A stretch of 64,000 nt of DNA, from contig NZ_JAELTP010000006.1 in assembly GCF_016428915.1 (NCBI RefSeq), positions 1 through 64,000 of the forward strand, written 5' to 3'. The first letter of the stretch is position 1, and each line of letters opens with the position of its first letter. The notes below the pieces were generated by a model, which was not told the origin of the DNA, made no database searches, and saw only the letters and a program-made list of their open reading frames with translations. Positions 40,440-50,002 of this stretch are shown here, piece after piece. A program made the translations under genes and the position numbers. This DNA comes from Pandoraea sp. ASV26. Its GTDB lineage: Bacteria; Pseudomonadota; Gammaproteobacteria; Burkholderiales; Burkholderiaceae.

Positions 40440-40469
40440 ACGGCATTCGGTTTTCCGGACCGCCATAAC

Positions 40470-40507
40470 AAAACCGCCGCGAGGGCTTAGTCCCTCGCGG
40501 CGGTTTT
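40470..40507 (+). terminator. Bidirectional terminator between phaZ and TetR gene
   Basis: A 16-bp perfect stem (AAAACCGCCGCGAGGG and its complement) closes a CTTAGT loop. T-runs on both strands let it stop phaZ and the convergent TetR-family gene. Confidence 0.92.
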
Positions 40508-40551
40508 GTCATTGACTGGCAGTGCGGCCGGCACAGATCGCGGCTACCGGG

Positions 40552-41190
40552 TCATCTCGCGCGTAACGAATCCAATAGCATTTGCGTATTGAAGGACGAA
40601 TACGTCTTGCGCGAATCGGGGGCCATCACGTCACGCCCCATCACGATGGATAACGTGTGGCGGTTCGACATCACGTAATAGCCCATCGCCGAGATCGTCA
40701 CATACAGATCCACCGGATCGACGCCTGCACGGATCTCTCCGCTGGCCTCGCCACGCTTGAGCGTCTGGGCGAGCAATTCCACGATCGGCGAGACCTGCTG
40801 ACGAATCTCCGTCGACTGACGCATCGACTTCGCTTCATGCAGATTTTCGTTGTTGATCAGTTGAATCAGTTCCGGATGTTCGGCGTAGTAGTCCCACACG
40901 AAGTGAGCCAGTTCGGCCACGGCATCGAGCGGCGCGAGGAGATCGAGCTTGAGCCCATGTTCCGCGCGATTGAACTCGCCGTAGACCTCTTCGAGCACGG
41001 CCAGATAAAGCTGGTCCTTGTTTCCGAAGTAGTAATAGAGCATTCGCTCATTGATGTCGGCTCGGCGTGCGATGCTGTCCACACGCGCACCGCTCGAGCC
41101 ACGTTCGGCAAACTCCTCGATCGCAGCGGCGAGAATGCGCTGCCGGGTGCGTTCGGGGTCCCGTTTGATCTTGGTTTCTGGGGTTGTCAT
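40552..41190 (-). CDS. TetR/AcrR-family transcriptional regulator
   Basis: A 212-residue repressor. The N-terminal HTH spans residues 10-60 ([18 protein letters not shown], then [28 protein letters not shown]). The ligand domain is TetR C-terminal type. The start ATG at 41190 gives [19 protein letters not shown]. It is divergent from rsxB with a 61-bp gap, convergent with phaZ. The target is unknown. Confidence 0.93.
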   Translation of the reverse strand: MTTPETKIKRDPERTRQRILAAAIEEFAERGSSGARVDSIARRADINERMLYYYFGNKDQLYLAVLEEVYGEFNRAEHGLKLDLLAPLDAVAELAHFVWDYYAEHPELIQLINNENLHEAKSMRQSTEIRQQVSPIVELLAQTLKRGEASGEIRAGVDPVDLYVTISAMGYYVMSNRHTLSIVMGRDVMAPDSRKTYSSFNTQMLLDSLRAR

Positions 41191-41251
41191 GATCGGCCGG
41201 TCGTTCTCAACGGGCGGAATTATGGCACATCGGTTTCTGTGTTTCCGCAAA

Positions 41252-42208
41252 ATGCAGGATAATTCGACTTTCCGCCGAATCCCCACAAAAGACGTGTCCG
41301 AAGTCAGCGCGCTCGCCCAGCGCATCGATGCCCTATTGCCCCAGACGCAGTGCACCAAGTGCGGTTACGCAGGTTGCCGTCCGTATGCCGACGCCATCGC
41401 AAGCGGGCAAGCCAGCTATAACCAGTGCCCGCCGGGCGGTGCCGAGGGCGTCGCACGTCTGGCAAGGCTGCTCGATCGCCCCATTATTCCCCTCAATCCG
41501 GAGAACGGCGCAGAGCGCCCTCGCCCACGGGCCGTCATCGACGAATCGCTTTGCATCGGCTGCACGCTGTGCCTGCAAGCCTGCCCAGTGGACGCCATCG
41601 TTGGGGCCGCCAAGTTGATGCACACGGTCATCGAGGACCGCTGCACGGGGTGCGATCTGTGTGTACCGCCCTGCCCCGTCGACTGTATCGAGATGGTGCC
41701 GGTCACCGGCGAGCGCACCGGCTGGGACGCCTGGTCGCAGGCGCAGGCCGACGATGCCCGCAAGCATTTCGAAGCGCATCAGGCCCGGCTCGAGAAGGAG
41801 AAGGCCCAACGCGAGGCACGTCTGGCTGCGCGTGCGGCACGCGTCGCGCCCAGTGCGCCATCTGCGCCGGCCGCAGAGCACGGCGCGCCGCAAGTAACGG
41901 AGATGCGCACGACCGCAGCGCCGGTTTCATCGGATACGACAGCAGCATCGATTGCGTCCCCCGTGGCCGACGAGGCCGCCGCAGCCGCCGCGCGCAAGCA
42001 GGCGATCATTCAGGCGGCATTGGAACGCGCGCGTCAGAAGAAAGCCGCACTGGCCGCCGAAGGGCTCGGTCCGAAGAATACGGAGAATGTCTCCGCCAAC
42101 GTGCAGGCGCAGATCGACGAAGCCGAAGCTCGCCGCAAGCGTCTGGGGCTCGCCACGAGCGAGGAAGATCCTGCCTCTGACGCCAACCAGACGCCGAACA
42201 GGGCCTAG
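41252..42208 (+). CDS. rsxB: RnfB/RsxB-type ferredoxin (electron transport complex subunit B)
   Basis: The 318-residue protein has an N-terminal four-Cys Fe-S domain ([19 protein letters not shown] with a later CPPGG), two 4Fe-4S motifs ([14 protein letters not shown] and [14 protein letters not shown]), and a charged Ala-rich C-terminal extension. It resembles the soluble RsxB of betaproteobacteria. The other Rnf subunits are not here, so it is an orphan RsxB. The start is uncertain: ATG at 41252 is chosen, and ATG at 41222 (GGCGGA upstream) is an alternative. Confidence 0.85.
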   Translation: MQDNSTFRRIPTKDVSEVSALAQRIDALLPQTQCTKCGYAGCRPYADAIASGQASYNQCPPGGAEGVARLARLLDRPIIPLNPENGAERPRPRAVIDESLCIGCTLCLQACPVDAIVGAAKLMHTVIEDRCTGCDLCVPPCPVDCIEMVPVTGERTGWDAWSQAQADDARKHFEAHQARLEKEKAQREARLAARAARVAPSAPSAPAAEHGAPQVTEMRTTAAPVSSDTTAASIASPVADEAAAAAARKQAIIQAALERARQKKAALAAEGLGPKNTENVSANVQAQIDEAEARRKRLGLATSEEDPASDANQTPNRA

Positions 42209-42281
42209 ACACGTCGCTGCACGCACCGTCCCCCGATCCCCGATAACAAGACAAGACGCCCCTATCCACGCGCCACCCGCC

Positions 42282-42926
42282 ATGAACGACGCCAAACGCC
42301 GTGCCCTGTTCGAGACGCTGCAACAACTTAATCCGAATCCGACAACGGAGCTGGAGTACACGTCGCCTTTCGAATTGCTCATCGCCGTGCTGCTCTCGGC
42401 ACAGGCGACCGACGTGTCCGTGAACAAGGCCACCCGCAAGCTATATGCCGTGGCCAACACCCCGGCGAAGATGCTCGCGCTCGGTGAAGCCGGGGTTTCC
42501 GATTACATCAAGACCATCGGCCTGTACCGCACGAAGGCCAAGAACGTGATCGCAACGTGTCAGTTGCTGCTCGACGTGCACGGCGGCGAAGTCCCGCGCT
42601 CGCGTGAAGCGCTGGAATCCCTGCCGGGCGTCGGCCGCAAGACGGCGAATGTGGTGCTCAACACGGCGTTCGGCGAGGACACGATTGCTGTCGACACCCA
42701 CATCTTCCGCGTGGCGAACCGCACGGGCCTTGCCCCCGGCAAAGACCCGCTGGCCGTGGAACTGGCGCTCGAACGTGTGACCCCGCGCGAGTTCAAGCAC
42801 GACGCCCATCACTGGCTCATCCTGCATGGCCGCTATGTATGCAAGGCGCGCAAGCCGGAGTGCTGGCATTGCGCCATCGAGCCGCTGTGCGACTTCCGTC
42901 CCAAGACGCCCGCGCCGAAGGGCTGA
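42282..42926 (+). CDS. nth: Endonuclease III (base-excision DNA glycosylase)
   Basis: Nth removes oxidised pyrimidines and cuts the abasic site. The 214-residue protein has the helix-hairpin-helix LESLPGVGRKTANVV with the catalytic Lys, the catalytic Asp in AVDTHIFRVANR, and the 4Fe-4S ligands C-x6-C-x2-C-x5-C in CKARKPECWHCAIEPLC. It follows rsxB by 73 bp, an arrangement common in gammaproteobacteria and betaproteobacteria. Confidence 0.97.
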   Translation: MNDAKRRALFETLQQLNPNPTTELEYTSPFELLIAVLLSAQATDVSVNKATRKLYAVANTPAKMLALGEAGVSDYIKTIGLYRTKAKNVIATCQLLLDVHGGEVPRSREALESLPGVGRKTANVVLNTAFGEDTIAVDTHIFRVANRTGLAPGKDPLAVELALERVTPREFKHDAHHWLILHGRYVCKARKPECWHCAIEPLCDFRPKTPAPKG

Positions 42927-42961
42927 TCCGCGTCTCTCAAAATACGAACGCTGCAAACGAC

Positions 42962-42999
42962 AACGGGCGGCCCCGACACCGGGACCGCCCGTTTGTTTT
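42962..42999. terminator. Terminator between nth and the RutE-like gene
   Basis: A 14-bp stem with one mismatch (AACGGGCGGCCCCG and CGGGACCGCCCGTT) closes an ACAC loop; TGTTTT follows on the plus strand. It can serve nth and, with AAC at its left, the convergent gene. Confidence 0.8.
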
Positions 43000-43040
43000 G
43001 GCTCGCCCTGAGAACGTGCTCAGGGCGTGGCATGCCCGAC

Positions 43041-43634
43041 TCAGATGATGCGCGCCGCCTCGTCGAACGACAGACGCGGATTGCGCGGGAACAGCTTGTC
43101 ATGATCGCCGTAACCCAGATTGCAGATAAAGTTGACGCGCCAGTCGGTGCCGCTGAAGAACGTGTCGTTGACCTTCTGCGCATCGAAACCGGCCATCGGG
43201 CCGCAATCGAGACCCAGCGCGCGAGCGGCAAGAATGAAGTAGCCGCCTTGCAGCGAGCTGTTCATGTGCGCGGCACCGGCGGCCTTGGCGGCGTCGCCCG
43301 AGAACATCGGCATCATCTTCTCGGCACCGTTCGGGAACAGCGTCGGCAGGTGTTCGTAGAACTTCAGGTCGAACGCGATGATGGCCGTTACCGGCGCCGT
43401 ACGGGTCTTGTCGACGTTGCCCGGCGACATGCATTCGAGCAGCTTGGCCTTCGCTTGCTCGCTCTTCACGAAGACGATCCGTGCGGGCGTGGTGTTGGCC
43501 GACGTCGGGCCCCACTTCACGAGGTCGTACAGCTCGCGCAGTGTGTCGTCGCTGACCGGCTTGTCGAGCCACACGTTGTGCGTGCGGGCATCGGTGAACA
43601 ATTGGGCGATGGCTTCTTTGGCAATGGTGCTCAT
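43041..43634 (-). CDS. RutE-like NAD(P)H nitroreductase (malonic semialdehyde reductase type)
   Basis: A 197-residue nitroreductase-family flavoprotein. [18 protein letters not shown] is the FMN/substrate segment, and [14 protein letters not shown] near residue 140 and [16 protein letters not shown] near 175 match the RutE group. RutE reduces malonic semialdehyde or other aldehydes; no other rut genes are nearby, so the substrate is open. The start at 43634 is the family one. Confidence 0.9.
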   Translation of the reverse strand: MSTIAKEAIAQLFTDARTHNVWLDKPVSDDTLRELYDLVKWGPTSANTTPARIVFVKSEQAKAKLLECMSPGNVDKTRTAPVTAIIAFDLKFYEHLPTLFPNGAEKMMPMFSGDAAKAAGAAHMNSSLQGGYFILAARALGLDCGPMAGFDAQKVNDTFFSGTDWRVNFICNLGYGDHDKLFPRNPRLSFDEAARII

Positions 43635-43725
43635 GACGATTGACCTCAAGTGGGGAATGGCAAACGATGCGCGATTGTACCGTTGCCGCGCGACGCGCGC
43701 TGACGTGGCAGAAATCCCCCTGAGA

Positions 43726-44685
43726 TCAGGCGCTTGCAGACGCCCCACGGGCCGATAGCCAGACCACGCCGGCCAGAATCAGCGCGCCGCCGCCAAGCTG
43801 TGCCGCCGTGAGCGTTTCGCCCAGCAGCATGGCCGCGAGCAGCACCGTCACCACCGGCTCCAGCGTCGAGAGCATGGAAGCACGCCCCGCCCCGAGACGC
43901 TGCAAACCGGCGAAGAACGTCAGGATGGCGATGACCGTCGAACACACCGCAATGGCCGTGAGCGCCGCCCAGCCGCCCGCACCGGCAGGCCAATGCAGCG
44001 GCAGCCCTTGCGACGCGCGCACGGCCGCCATCCCCGCGAAGGAGACGGTCGCCGCCACACAGACGAGTGCTGCGGTGGCACGGGCATCGACTCCCTGCGT
44101 GAGCCGCGCACCGACCACGATGTAGCCCGAGTAGATCAACGCCGATGCCACGGCAAGCGCCATGCCCAGCGGCTGGCCCTGCCCGCCGCCCACCGTGAGT
44201 GCCGTGCCGAGCGAGCAAAGTACGAGCGCCCCCAGCTTCACGGGCGTCAGACGTTCGTGCAGGAAGAGGGCCGCCAGGATTGTCACGAACACCGGGTAGA
44301 GATAAAGCAGCAGCGCGACAAGCGACGCCTGCGCGTATTGCAGCGCCCCGAAAAAGCAAAGGGACTGACCGACGTAGCCGACGCCGCCCATCAGGGCAAT
44401 GCCGAGCGCCTGACGGCGCGACGGGAAGCGCACCCGTTGCAGCCGGCACCAGACCAGCAGCAGCACGGCGGCGATGAAGAAGCGATACAGCAGCATCGCG
44501 AACAAGTCGGCACCGGATGCCGTGGCCGCCCGCGCAAAAATCGCCATGGCTCCGAACGCGCAGGCCGACACGGCGATCAGCGCGACGCCCGCCCAGGCCG
44601 AAGGCGCGGGCACGGGCGCCGGGTGCGCCGGAGGGTTCACGCAGACATCGCCGGCGGCGGCCGGCACACGGGGGCTTCGCGACAT
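43726..44685 (-). CDS. EamA/DMT-family transporter
   Basis: A 319-residue inner-membrane protein with ten predicted helices and two EamA repeats ([23 protein letters not shown] near the start, and [15 protein letters not shown] in the second). Such transporters export amino acids or metabolites. I start at the ATG at 44685 ([15 protein letters not shown]). It is divergent from the DUF1841 gene. Confidence 0.88.
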   Translation of the reverse strand: MSRSPRVPAAAGDVCVNPPAHPAPVPAPSAWAGVALIAVSACAFGAMAIFARAATASGADLFAMLLYRFFIAAVLLLVWCRLQRVRFPSRRQALGIALMGGVGYVGQSLCFFGALQYAQASLVALLLYLYPVFVTILAALFLHERLTPVKLGALVLCSLGTALTVGGGQGQPLGMALAVASALIYSGYIVVGARLTQGVDARATAALVCVAATVSFAGMAAVRASQGLPLHWPAGAGGWAALTAIAVCSTVIAILTFFAGLQRLGAGRASMLSTLEPVVTVLLAAMLLGETLTAAQLGGGALILAGVVWLSARGASASA

Positions 44686-44843
44686 GATTGGAAAAATTGA
44701 GCGACAATACGGCGTGTTTTCATGCGAGACCGGTGCGCTGCCGCCACAACGGCCCGCCCCGGCGCACTGCGGCCATGGATCCGCCATTGTAGTCATGGCA
44801 TGGCGCGCCGCAAGATGCCTCACCAGAACCCCACGGAGTCCCC

Positions 44844-45275
44844 ATGTTCAATCCGAGCCGCGACGAAGTCCGGCAATTCTTCTGCACCACCTGGCAAAAG
44901 CAGCGCGGCGGGAGCATCCTGACACCGCTGGAGACGATTGCCGCCGACTGGATCAACGAACATCCGGAGTATCACGACGCGCTGTCCGACACCGAAGAAG
45001 CCAGCGCCCGCGACTACTCGCCCGAGGCCGGACAGACCAACCCGTTCCTGCATCTGTCGATGCATCTGGCGATCAGCGAGCAAGTTTCGATCGATCAGCC
45101 GCCGGGCATTCGTGCCGCGTACGAGAAGCTGACCCAGCGTCTCGACTCGCCGCACGACGCGCAGCACCGCATCATGGAGTGTCTGGGACAAACGCTCTGG
45201 GAAGCGCAGCGCACCGGCCAGCCGCCCGACTCGGACGCCTACCTGCAACGCATCGAGCAGCAAGCCTCGCGCTAA
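44844..45275 (+). CDS. DUF1841 family protein
   Basis: A 143-residue soluble protein with MFNPSRDEVRQFFCTTW, an ALSDTEEASARDYSPEAGQTNPFLHLSMHL segment and a conserved HRIMECLGQTLWEAQR helix, matching DUF1841, a conserved betaproteobacterial/gammaproteobacterial family of unknown function. It has a terminator downstream. Confidence 0.85.
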   Translation: MFNPSRDEVRQFFCTTWQKQRGGSILTPLETIAADWINEHPEYHDALSDTEEASARDYSPEAGQTNPFLHLSMHLAISEQVSIDQPPGIRAAYEKLTQRLDSPHDAQHRIMECLGQTLWEAQRTGQPPDSDAYLQRIEQQASR

Positions 45276-45345
45276 GCCCTGCACCGGAACGGGCACATGA
45301 CCCGCAGGTCATCGCCAACAAGCACCACCCGCGCGGACAAAAGCA

Positions 45346-45381
45346 AACGACGGTTGCCATCGGAGCAACCGTCGTTTTTTT
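45346..45381 (+). terminator. Terminator after the DUF1841 gene
   Basis: A 12-bp perfect stem (AACGACGGTTGC and GCAACCGTCGTT) closes a CATCGGA loop and is followed by a run of T's. It also shields the convergent cytochrome genes. Confidence 0.92.
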
Positions 45382-45404
45382 ATGCCGACGGCACAGCGCC
45401 TACC

Positions 45405-45818
45405 TTACTTCTTCGTCACGAGATCGCCGGGCAGCGACTCGATATAGGCCGCAATGTCCTTCAGCTCCTGCGCAGTGAACGGACGCGGCTTGCCGTCCTT
45501 ACCGATCGTTGCGGGATTGGACATGACCTGCGTCTTCATGATGGCGTTGCTGCGGCCAAACACCAGACTGGTTTCGTTCTGATAGGCACGCAGCGCGTTG
45601 TAGACGTAGTCCGCGTATTGACCGGCCAGCTTCGGATATTCCGGGGTGATCGGCGCGTTCAGATTGGCGCCGTGGCAGGTTGCGCACATGCCTTTGTCGA
45701 CGAGGGCCTTGCCGTTGGCGATATTGCCGGCGGCCACTGCCGAGCCGGTCCAGCCCGCGAGCATGGCGCCGAGCGCCAGGGATGCCGCAGCCGCGGCCTT
45801 TACCATCGAATGCTTCAT
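45405..45818 (-). CDS. Class I cytochrome c, monoheme
   Basis: A 137-residue periplasmic cytochrome c. Residues 1-30 form a signal peptide ending SAVAAG; the heme motif CATCH lies near residue 45. A distal Met ligand is likely in AIMKTQVMSNP. It resembles the c4/c5-type cytochromes found next to cbb3 or other oxidases. It is 25 bp after the next cytochrome gene on the same strand. Confidence 0.92.
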   Translation of the reverse strand: MKHSMVKAAAAASLALGAMLAGWTGSAVAAGNIANGKALVDKGMCATCHGANLNAPITPEYPKLAGQYADYVYNALRAYQNETSLVFGRSNAIMKTQVMSNPATIGKDGKPRPFTAQELKDIAAYIESLPGDLVTKK

Positions 45819-45843
45819 TGTGTTCTCCTCAGCCACGCACGTT

Positions 45844-46218
45844 TTACTTCTGGGGATTGACCGGCGTCGACGCCGATTGCGCCGCGTAGTAAGCGGCAAT
45901 GTCGACGATGTCCTGATCGGTCAACGTGGCTGCGATGCCATGCATCGTCTGGAACTTGCGGTCGCCCTTCGCGTATTCCTTCAGGGCGTTTTCGATGTAC
46001 TTCGCGTTCTGTCCGCCGATCCGGGGCACGTGATACACCTCGGGAAAGGCGGTGCGATAGTCGGGAATGCCGTGGCAGCCGATACACATGGCCACCTTGT
46101 CCTTCGCCGCCTCGAGATTGGGCTTGAGTTCGGCCGCGTGAAGCACGCTAAGCGACGTAAGCGACATGAGCGACGTGCTGCCGAGCGCCAGCGCCATCAT
46201 CGTGAGGAACTTTTTCAT
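45844..46218 (-). CDS. Class I cytochrome c, monoheme
   Basis: A 124-residue periplasmic cytochrome c. The signal peptide (1-28, ending VLHAAE) contains a 9-nt in-frame repeat (TSLMSLTSL). The heme motif is CIGCH near residue 45, and the Met ligand is probably in KFQTMHGIAATL. It is the first gene of a two-cytochrome unit and diverges from moxR. Confidence 0.92.
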   Translation of the reverse strand: MKKFLTMMALALGSTSLMSLTSLSVLHAAELKPNLEAAKDKVAMCIGCHGIPDYRTAFPEVYHVPRIGGQNAKYIENALKEYAKGDRKFQTMHGIAATLTDQDIVDIAAYYAAQSASTPVNPQK

Positions 46219-46499
46219 GGTCTTCTTGGGAACGTTTTTGGTTGGAATACCGGCCCGCAACACGCAGTTCGACGTCCCGACTCCAAGGCCGCCGACCTGT
46301 GAAAAAAGCAATCGATTGTAACCCACACCTCTGCCCCCGCAAACTCGGGGCTGACCCGCACAGTTCTCCGAAGTTTTCTCGCAAGCCATTGATACAGAGA
46401 CAGATTTTGACCGTCCGAGCGAGGCTCATGCGCAATGTCTTATACTGAACTTTTTCCCTGCCCGGCCGGTTGGCCGGCTGTTTGCGGACGGCAAAGACA
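46219..46499. promoter_or_regulatory. Divergent region, cytochrome genes and moxR
   Basis: This 281-bp gap holds a TATACT -10-like hexamer at 46441-46446 for the moxR side; a TTGACC at 46407-46412 is too far (28 nt) to be its -35. A 6-bp hairpin (CCGGCC, GGTT loop, GGCCGG; 46462-46477) lies in the probable moxR leader. Confidence 0.45.
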
Positions 46500-47342
46500 A
46501 TGCGCTTCGAAGGCTCTTCCCAGTACGTCGCCACCGACGACCTCAAGCTCGCCGTGAACGCGGCGGCCACGCTGCAACGACCGCTGCTCATCAAGGGCGA
46601 ACCCGGCACCGGCAAGACCATGCTCGCGGAGGAAGTCGCCGCCGCGCTCGACATGCCGCTGCTGCAATGGCACGTGAAGTCCACGACCAAGGCGCAGCAG
46701 GGCCTGTACGAATACGACGCCGTGTCGCGCCTGCGCGATTCGCAACTGGGCGACGAGCGGGTGCGCGACATCGCCAACTACATCGTCAAGGGCGTGCTGT
46801 GGCAAGCCTTCGAGGCAGACCACCCTGTCGTGCTGCTCATCGACGAAATCGACAAGGCCGACATCGAATTCCCCAACGACCTGCTGCGCGAGCTCGACCG
46901 CATGGAGTTCTATGTCTACGAGACGCGCCAACTCGTGAAGGCGCGCCACCGTCCGCTCGTCATCATCACGTCGAACAACGAGAAGGAACTGCCCGACGCC
47001 TTCCTGCGCCGCTGCTTCTTCCACTACATCAAGTTCCCCGATCCGGCCACGATGCAGTCGATCATCGACGTGCACTTCCCCAACATTCGCCGCGAACTGG
47101 TCAGTGCCGCGATGGCGACGTTCTTCGAAGTGCGCGAAATTCCGGGGCTCAAGAAGAAGCCCTCGACGTCGGAACTGATCGACTGGCTCAAGCTGCTCAT
47201 GGCCGAGGAGATCGGCCCCGAAGCGCTGCGCAGCGCCGACAACAAGCTGGCCATCCCGCCCCTTGCCGGCGCGCTGCTCAAGAACGAACAGGACATGCAT
47301 CTGTTCGAGCGCCTCGTCTTCATGAATCGCGCCAACCGGTAA
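46500..47342 (+). CDS. MoxR-family AAA+ ATPase
   Basis: A 280-residue AAA+ ATPase of the MoxR group, which acts as a metal-insertion or complex-assembly chaperone with a VWA partner. Walker A KGEPGTGKTML (near residue 35), Walker B VVLLIDEIDKAD, sensor VIITSNNEKELPDAF, and Arg finger region LRRCFFHYI are visible. The start at 46500 gives MRFEGSSQYVAT. The VWA gene follows after 13 bp. Confidence 0.94.
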   Translation: MRFEGSSQYVATDDLKLAVNAAATLQRPLLIKGEPGTGKTMLAEEVAAALDMPLLQWHVKSTTKAQQGLYEYDAVSRLRDSQLGDERVRDIANYIVKGVLWQAFEADHPVVLLIDEIDKADIEFPNDLLRELDRMEFYVYETRQLVKARHRPLVIITSNNEKELPDAFLRRCFFHYIKFPDPATMQSIIDVHFPNIRRELVSAAMATFFEVREIPGLKKKPSTSELIDWLKLLMAEEIGPEALRSADNKLAIPPLAGALLKNEQDMHLFERLVFMNRANR

Positions 47343-47355
47343 GCGCGCCATCGTC

Positions 47356-48531
47356 ATGCTGATCGACTTCTTCTACACCCTGCGCGCGGCGAAACTGCCA
47401 GTCTCGGTCAAGGAATACCTGACGCTGCTCGAAGCACTGCAACGTCAGGTCATCGCGCCCTCGCTCGACGAGTTCTACTATCTGGCCCGTCTCTCGCTCA
47501 TCAAGGACGAGAAGCACTACGACAAGTTCGATCAGGCGTTCGGCGCGTATTTCAAGGGCGTGCAGCAAGTCGTCGAGGCGTCGGGTGAGGTGCCGCTCGA
47601 GTGGCTCAAGAAACGCATGCAGCGCGAGTTGTCGCCCGAGGACCGCGCGCGCATCCAGGCGCTGGGCGGCATCGACAAGCTCATGGCGCGGCTCAAGGAA
47701 CTGTTCGACGAACAGAAAGGCCGTCACGAAGGCGGTAGCAAGTGGATCGGCACGGGCGGCACGTCGCCGTTCGGCAATGGCGGGTTCAACCCCGAAGGCA
47801 TCCGCATCGGCGGCGAGAGCAACGGCAATCGCACGGCGGTGAAGGTGTGGGACCAACGCACCTATCGCGACTACGACGACACCGTCGAACTCGGCACGCG
47901 CAACATCAAGGTCGCGTTGCGGCGTCTGCGCAAGTTTGCGCGCGAGGGCGCCGCAGAGGAACTGGATCTCGACGACACCATTCGCTCGACGGCAGCCAAC
48001 GCCGGCTGGCTCGATCTGAAGCTCGTGCCCGAGCGTCACAACAACGTGAAGGTGCTGATGCTGCTCGACGTGGGCGGTTCGATGGATGACCACATCGCGC
48101 GTACCGAAGAGCTGTTTTCTGCGGCGAAATCCGAATTCAAGCATCTCGAGTTCTACTACTTCCACAACTGCGTCTACGACTATCTGTGGCGGCAGAATCG
48201 ACGTCGTCACAACGAGCGCTTCGAGACGTGGGACGTGCTGCGCAAGTACCCGACCGACTACAAACTGATCTTCGTGGGCGATGCCACGATGAGTCCGTAC
48301 GAGGTGCTGCAACCGGGGGGCTCGGTCGAATACAACAACAAGGAAGCCGGTGCCGTGTGGCTGCGCCGCTTCATCGACCGCTTCCCCCATCACGCATGGC
48401 TCAATCCGGAGCCCGAGGCGATATGGCAATATCGTCAATCGATCTCGGTCATCCGACAGCTCTTCGCGGGCCGCATGTATCCGATTACGCTGGCGGGACT
48501 GGAATCGGCCATGCGCGTGCTGAGCAAGTAA
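47356..48531 (+). CDS. VWA-domain (CoxE-like) partner of the MoxR ATPase
   Basis: A 391-residue soluble protein. The N-terminal half is helical; the C-terminal half is a von Willebrand A domain with the metal-site segment LLDVGGSMDDH (near residue 238), where the first Ser of the canonical DxSxS is Gly. A Thr and Asp position for the site lies in VGDATMSPYE. The MoxR-VWA pair is a two-component chaperone; its client is not visible here. An operon with moxR (13-bp gap). Confidence 0.9.
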   Translation: MLIDFFYTLRAAKLPVSVKEYLTLLEALQRQVIAPSLDEFYYLARLSLIKDEKHYDKFDQAFGAYFKGVQQVVEASGEVPLEWLKKRMQRELSPEDRARIQALGGIDKLMARLKELFDEQKGRHEGGSKWIGTGGTSPFGNGGFNPEGIRIGGESNGNRTAVKVWDQRTYRDYDDTVELGTRNIKVALRRLRKFAREGAAEELDLDDTIRSTAANAGWLDLKLVPERHNNVKVLMLLDVGGSMDDHIARTEELFSAAKSEFKHLEFYYFHNCVYDYLWRQNRRRHNERFETWDVLRKYPTDYKLIFVGDATMSPYEVLQPGGSVEYNNKEAGAVWLRRFIDRFPHHAWLNPEPEAIWQYRQSISVIRQLFAGRMYPITLAGLESAMRVLSK

Positions 48532-48662
48532 CGCTGAGTCCAATCCTCATCACGGCAGACCGAACGCCGGCCGCAGACCGCCTGCGGCATGTAACATCAC
48601 TCGGCAGTGCGTGACGTGGCACGGCATCACAACGACAACATCACGAGAGACACGCTTTCACC

Positions 48663-49859
48663 ATGACGTCCAGCACCGCTCCCCTGCCGCCGCTCCGACC
48701 GTTGGCAGATACGTCGCCCTCGGCTATCGTCGCCGGCTTCGTGGCCATGATGACGGGCTACACCAGTTCCCTCGTTCTGATGTTCCAGGCCGGACAGGCC
48801 GCCCATCTCACGTCGGCGCAGATCTCTTCGTGGATCTGGGCGCTCTCCATCGGCATGGGATTGACGACCATCGGGCTATCGCTGAGATATCGCACACCCG
48901 TAGTCATTGCGTGGTCGACGCCGGGCGCCGCCCTGCTGATTACTTCGCTACCCGGCGTGCCTTACGGCGAAGCCATCGGCGCATTCATCGTCTGCAATGC
49001 GCTCATCGCGCTGTGCGGCCTGACGGGAGGCTTCGAGACGATCATGCGGCGCGTGCCACCGGCCCTGGCGTCTGCGCTGCTCGCGGGGATTCTGTTTCGC
49101 ATCGGGCTGGAGATCTTCGTCGCGGCGCAGCATCAGACGGCGCTCGTGCTCTCGATGTTCTTCACGTATCTCGTGGTCAAGCGCTTCGCGTCGCGCTACG
49201 CGATTCTGCTCGCGCTGATCGTGGGCACCGCCGTGGCGGGCGGGCTTGGCCTGCTCGACTTCAGCCACTTCAACGTCTCGCTCGCAAAGCCGGTGTGGAC
49301 CACGCCGTCGTTCTCGCTGTCGGCAACGATCAGCATCGCGATCCCGTTGTTCGTCGTGGCGATGGCCTCGCAGAATGTGCCCGGTCTCGCGGTGCTGCGC
49401 GCCGACGGCTACAAGGTACCGGCGTCGCCGCTCATTTCGACGACGGGCATCGCGTCGGTGCTGCTTGCACCGTTCGGCTCGCACGGCATTCATCTGGCCG
49501 CCATCACCGCCGCCATCTGCACCGGACGCGAAGCGCACGAAGACCCGGCCAAGCGCTACACCGCGGCCGTGTGGTCGGGCGTGTTCTACCTGATCGCGGG
49601 CACGTTCGGGGCGACCATCGCCGCCTTGTTCGCGGCATTCCCGAAAGCGCTGGTGGTGTCCATTGCCGCCCTCGCGCTGTTCGGCTCCATCATGAACGGC
49701 CTTGCCAACGCCATGCACGACACGCGACAACGCGAAGCCGCGCTCATCACCTTCATGGTGACGGCTTCGGGCCTCACGCTGCTGTCCATCGGCTCGGCCT
49801 TCTGGGGGCTGATCGCGGGCGTGCTGACGCTGACGATCCTGCAATGGCGACGCGCGTGA
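48663..49859 (+). CDS. benE: BenE-family benzoate:H+ symporter
   Basis: A 398-residue inner-membrane protein with about 12 helices, matching the BenE transporter family (MTGYTSSLVLMFQAGQ near the N-terminus, STPGAALL, ASQNVPGLAVLRADGY near the middle, FGSHGIHLAAITAAICTG). No ben catabolic genes are nearby, so the substrate may be benzoate or another aromatic acid. The stop codon is the first base triplet of a 77-bp, 11-nt-period repeat. Confidence 0.93.
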   Translation: MTSSTAPLPPLRPLADTSPSAIVAGFVAMMTGYTSSLVLMFQAGQAAHLTSAQISSWIWALSIGMGLTTIGLSLRYRTPVVIAWSTPGAALLITSLPGVPYGEAIGAFIVCNALIALCGLTGGFETIMRRVPPALASALLAGILFRIGLEIFVAAQHQTALVLSMFFTYLVVKRFASRYAILLALIVGTAVAGGLGLLDFSHFNVSLAKPVWTTPSFSLSATISIAIPLFVVAMASQNVPGLAVLRADGYKVPASPLISTTGIASVLLAPFGSHGIHLAAITAAICTGREAHEDPAKRYTAAVWSGVFYLIAGTFGATIAALFAAFPKALVVSIAALALFGSIMNGLANAMHDTRQREAALITFMVTASGLTLLSIGSAFWGLIAGVLTLTILQWRRA

Positions 49860-49933
49860 GTGCGATTTGAGTGCGGCGTGAGTGCAGCATGAACGCGGCC
49901 TGAACACGACTTGATCGCCGCATGAAGCCCCGA
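49857..49933 (+). repeat. Seven-unit, 11-nt tandem repeat starting at the benE stop codon
   Basis: Seven consecutive 11-nt units each begin with TGA: TGAGTGCGATT, TGAGTGCGGCG, TGAGTGCAGCA, TGAACGCGGCC, TGAACACGACT, TGATCGCCGCA, TGAAGCCCCGA. The first TGA is the benE stop. With a period of 11, TGA recurs in all three frames within 33 nt. Confidence 0.9.
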
Positions 49934-50002
49934 GGGCCGAGGTGATACCATTCGGCCCGCACCGTTTTTCGAATTCAACGTAACCGCAGGAGCAGCACAA
50001 CC

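Noticed and set aside
46407-46446. Promoter TTGACC / TATACT for moxR
   Set aside because: The spacing is 28 nt, too long for a sigma-70 pair; only the -10-like hexamer is kept as a weak candidate.
47320-48543. 407-codon minus-strand open frame opposite the VWA gene
   Set aside because: Antisense shadow; the VWA gene has a MoxR partner and a plausible fold.
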